64,000 nt of DNA. Origin: Phallusia mammillata. Lineage: Eukaryota; Chordata; Ascidiacea; Phlebobranchia; Ascidiidae. The DNA lies in the NCBI GenBank assembly GCA_003260075.1, contig QLIY01000345.1, forward strand, positions 1,812-65,811, written 5' to 3'. The notes beneath the pieces were generated by a model. The model saw only the letters and a list, made by a program, of their open reading frames with translations, was not told the origin of the DNA and made no database searches. The stretch's first letter is position 1. Every line of letters starts with the position of its first letter. Shown here piece by piece: positions 35,295 through 64,000 of this stretch. The position numbers and the translations under genes were made by a program.

Positions 35295-38200
35295 GCCTAT
35301 TTTGTGTTAATTTGGCCGATTCCTGCGAGAAAAATATTTTATTACCCTACGTTTTACACTTTTAGAATGTCGAAAAATTTCAGATTTTTCAGAACAGATT
35401 TTACAGTTGGGCTAAAGATTCTATAACTTTGTAGCACATATACGTTTGGCGCATTGGCTTCTGCTAGTGCATTTTGCAACCGACCTTATGGTGCAAAATT
35501 TCGATTTTTATATCGAAGCTGGCATTTTTTCTTTTTGCCTGCGGGGTCGATTGATAGACACCAGTATTTTTAGCACGTAATTCACTTTCAGGTCAGGTTT
35601 TGGAACTTGAACCAGATCACAAGTCTATTTAAGCGACCGTATGATAACAATGAAACTTTATATTCTTCTCCTGAACAACGGTCATGCATTTTCTTGAAAC
35701 CTGAACTTAAAAATCCGCAAAACCGGAAGGTCTTAAGTTATCATAAGAATCTCGTTTGCAAAGCGTTGCAGTTCGACCGGTTTGGTGCGATGATTTTGCA
35801 CACTTGACATTAGGTGATTCACTGTATATGATTCACAGAATTAATTTCATATTTGATAAAATGAAAGCTGCATAGACACTTGTAGCGTGGGTGTAAAAAT
35901 AAATTATCTGTCTCGAAATTCTGCGAAACCAGCCAAAACCGGCAAAATTGAGAACAGTACTATTTGCTACTGTCGTGTCCAGGTCAAAATGCCTGCAGCC
36001 AAGACACGGTTTTGTCATGTGACCTTTTGGAGTGAGCGCACTTGCACCTTATTTAAAAGCAAAATTATTGTATGCATCGGTGACACCTGATCCTCTTGAA
36101 ATCCCCAAAACCAACTTTACTAAATACAAATGTTTCGTTGCAAACTCTCATAAATGGAAAAGCAAAAACTTATAAAGTACTGCAAAGAAAAAAGTCGACA
36201 TGCGTCTATGCTTGTATATATATATGCATTGTCATTGCGGAACATCTAAGTTTAGAACAAACCAACCGGCAAACCACCGTCACCTGTCAACCACTTGCAC
36301 TTGTTCGGTCCACATTTAATCTGGTTCCTCTTTCTTAGACCGCTCAGTTTCTGGAACTGCCCACACACTTATGTTTTGCTCTTAAGTCCGGCATAGATTT
36401 GTTTCTGCTCTTAATCAAAAATCATACCGCAACGGTCTGGCAAACAAACCTTTTTGAGCGTAAACAAAAAGTGCGGCTTCACCTGGTCATAATTTATTGT
36501 CTCAAAGGTCAAAAGTGACAATAAATTACTTTTATTTCTACTGCTTATGCTCAGAACACTACGATAGGCATTTGAATTGCCCGACACAGGCAACTTTAGA
36601 TATTTATGTACTCAGTCAAAATTTCCCTTGGACTCAAGGGGATTTTTCTGCTACGTCACAAAACCCCCACGTAGCACGTTAAACATTTCAATGAATTAAC
36701 GTTGATTCCCCGTTTTTAGCAAACTGAATGTAGTGAATGTAGAAAGTCCAGTGCGTTTATTGTTGCACGAATTATTAGACTTTAGGACAACAAAATCCTC
36801 AGCAAAGTGCTTGATTCGAGTTTCAATTTTTGGTTTATTACAGTTGTTGTCCATGTTTCATATGAATAATCTAAATACTTGACATCAATTCGATTCAACC
36901 AATCAGCAAGTACTGAACGTAGTCACAAGTTCGACCTCACTTTTATGGAAAAACTTACGCAAGCGATTGAAATGTTCAGTCTAAATCGCTATGACGCCAC
37001 CCGAAGTAACCGACCTTTGGTCACTGGACCATAACCTGTGCAAACAATATGTTGTGACGCGATCATCTAAAACTGAAAAATTGCTTTCCACTGAAGTCAT
37101 TTCACGTTGATGTATTACTGACTATATTATGAAAATAAATAAACTATGTATGCTTCATAGTACTTCGTTAGGCGTATCTGTACTTGACTGTTCTGCTGCG
37201 TTTGCTTTACTGATAGTTTTAGCCACGTCTGGGAATTTTCGGAAAAAGCCCGGTCTCTTTGTGGGCTTTCAAAGGCAGGGGGTTATTGCTGTTGATACTA
37301 GCACGAGCTATACAGGTTACCCAAGTGCCGCGTTTACTAATTGTTCCGAGTGGAAATGCCCCGGTGAAAAGAAAAGGCTGCCCCTGTTCCGCATTTTTGC
37401 TTAGCTTGGTTCCGCTATCAAATTATTGTTTCAAAGATACGTTTTGCTTGTTGCACTTTTTCAATTTTGTCGGCAATAGTTCACTACTGGAAAATAGGTT
37501 TGCCACAGATTGGCGACTTTGAAGAAATACGAACTGTAAAATTGACTGCAGGCATTTTAAAGACCATAAGTAGGGACTTTTTAAGACCCTTGTTTTGCAC
37601 ATAAAACAACTTTGGCCAAGCCCTGCTGAAGGACGATTGTTTGAGCTCAAACAAGCCCCATTTCCGACGTGGGGTTTTGCCCATGAATTGGCGGCTTCCA
37701 CTTATAAGCTCTATCTAAAATGTACTGAAGCTCTGGTAAAAGGCTTTTCAGTGTAAGGGACCGGCGCTTTTAACATTTTATTGTCTAAAAATAGCGCACG
37801 GCGCGAAACACAGGAGGGATAGTGTCAGATACGATTGTTAGCGAATTTTGCAGCAACGCACAAAAATAGCAAATTGGGCAGCTATTCATTAGGGCTTTTT
37901 TTCGACTAGAAAAAAACACTCAATTTGCAAGTAACATCGAAAACTTCCCCCAAAAACGATCTCGTCATTATTACGGAAGGTCTAGTTTTGGCGATTGGGG
38001 TAGTGTGGCGCAATCGTGGTCACTGAAAATTGCGAAGTATGGACCAACGTCTGGCGAAACTAATTTCTCTGAACGGTCGCTCTTAGTTGGTTTTTGGTCA
38101 GTGGGGGCATGTACAACAATACACATCATCCTTTAAGCACAACGTATCACTAAGTAAGGTATGCGGGTTATTTGATATCAAGTATCAGAATGAACGAATC

Positions 38201-39007
38201 GCTTTGTCCACAAGTAGAGACAAAAAGCGAATAAACAATAGGCCCGGCAACGGAATGTCCACATTAAACTAATTGACATCGGGATTTAAAGTACTTTCAT
38301 ATGATTTATGATAAGCCTATGACATTCATGGTATACTGAAACTTCTAAATTGTACACAAACGAGACATGAAAACTTTTCTGTGTATCATCTGCTGCGTTT
38401 TCACTGTGACATTTTGTGTGTTAATAAAATAGTAAGAACCAAGCGGCCTATTCGCTATAGAACAGTTCTAAATATCTTATATAGACGCCCCAGTCTTGCT
38501 CTTTGTTTGGGCAGTATGTTTGTTAATTTACCTAGTGAGCAAAGGGCATTAAAAAGCAAAGGTTTTGGACATATTGTGGCCGTCCATTCAGCTCCGGAGA
38601 ATTTTTGGCCAGAACAAAGGGGAATATGAGCAACAAAGCGAGATCGTTTTAGCGTGGGAGGGGATTGTGGTTACTTCCATTGTATGCTTGGTCTTGTAAT
38701 GGGAAGGTACGGTCAATTTACACAAACCATATACGCCCATGTGTATTGACAGCTATGCTGTTGTGGGGGAAAACCGAAGGTGTACACAACGACGCTAACA
38801 AATACGTTGGGCGTGTTTGAACTGTCCAGCGAATAGCGATGAGTGTATTGGGGGCTTTCTGGCATTACAACAAAATAGCATTGTCTCCGGCGGAGAAAGA
38901 TGATATAATTTTCCTTCAGCAGAAAGCCATCTCGAAGCAACCCGTGGCCCTGCTGATATGGTACGTGGAACTCATGTTGCGGAGACAAGAATTACAAAGT
39001 TGCATTG
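35295..39007. other. Intergenic region between TNF receptor and WDR48 3' end
   Basis: 3.7 kb with only short, unsupported open frames. The plus-strand frame at 37129-37404 (91 codons) and another at 38839-39060, antisense to the WDR48 last exon, are not recognised. Should include the TNF receptor promoter and the WDR48 3' UTR. Confidence 0.45.

Positions 39008-64000
<24,993 letters not shown>

Overview
The window is AT-rich animal (metazoan) nuclear DNA with spliced genes, mostly short introns (about 75-1,000 bp, longer in one gene) and many short hAT-type transposon copies. Gene content and compactness suggest an invertebrate deuterostome, most likely an ascidian tunicate (Ciona-like). The species call is inference from gene content and texture. 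No bacterial, viral or organellar genes were recognised.

Layout. 3.3-16.1 kb (+): three tandem paralogs of BPHL, a serine alpha/beta hydrolase (valacyclovir hydrolase family), all with the same exon phases and an intact Ser-Asp-His triad. Copy 3 has an extra first exon encoding a mitochondrial-type leader, and one A too many in its exon 5 homopolymer. 18.7-24.1 kb (+): an 11-exon FLVCR1/2-type MFS transporter. 25.9-31.2 kb (-): a complete 7-exon TNF-superfamily ligand (type II membrane protein, furin site, TNF homology domain). 32.1-33.0 kb (+): a small secreted cysteine-rich protein I do not recognise. 33.4-35.3 kb (-): a TNF-receptor-superfamily membrane protein without a death domain. 39.0-64.0 kb (-): WDR48/UAF1, all exons from the window's right edge to the stop codon, in a 25 kb gene whose introns are full of hAT-like repeats.

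All gene models were rebuilt by hand from splice sites, phase continuity and recalled family sequences. Every junction keeps frame except the two breaks noted (BPHL copy 3 exon 5; one WDR48 exon). No database search was run.

A striking non-genic signal: about 20 homopolymer runs of almost exactly 10 nt, all G up to position 16999 and all C from 17218 onward, most of them separating two near-identical copies of the neighbouring sequence that differ like alleles. One such run cuts and duplicates a conserved WDR48 exon. The simplest reading is artificial contig joins between unmerged haplotype contigs, with two pieces joined in opposite orientation near the single N at 17070. Several local duplications are therefore probably not real in the animal.

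Biologically most interesting: the ligand and receptor of one cytokine superfamily sit within 10 kb of each other with an unknown secreted cysteine-rich gene between them; BPHL has expanded in tandem with apparently different N-terminal targeting; a long hairpin carries a hammerhead-ribozyme-like core; and several hAT insertions have perfect 8-bp target duplications, one of them nested in another with its empty site visible elsewhere in the window.
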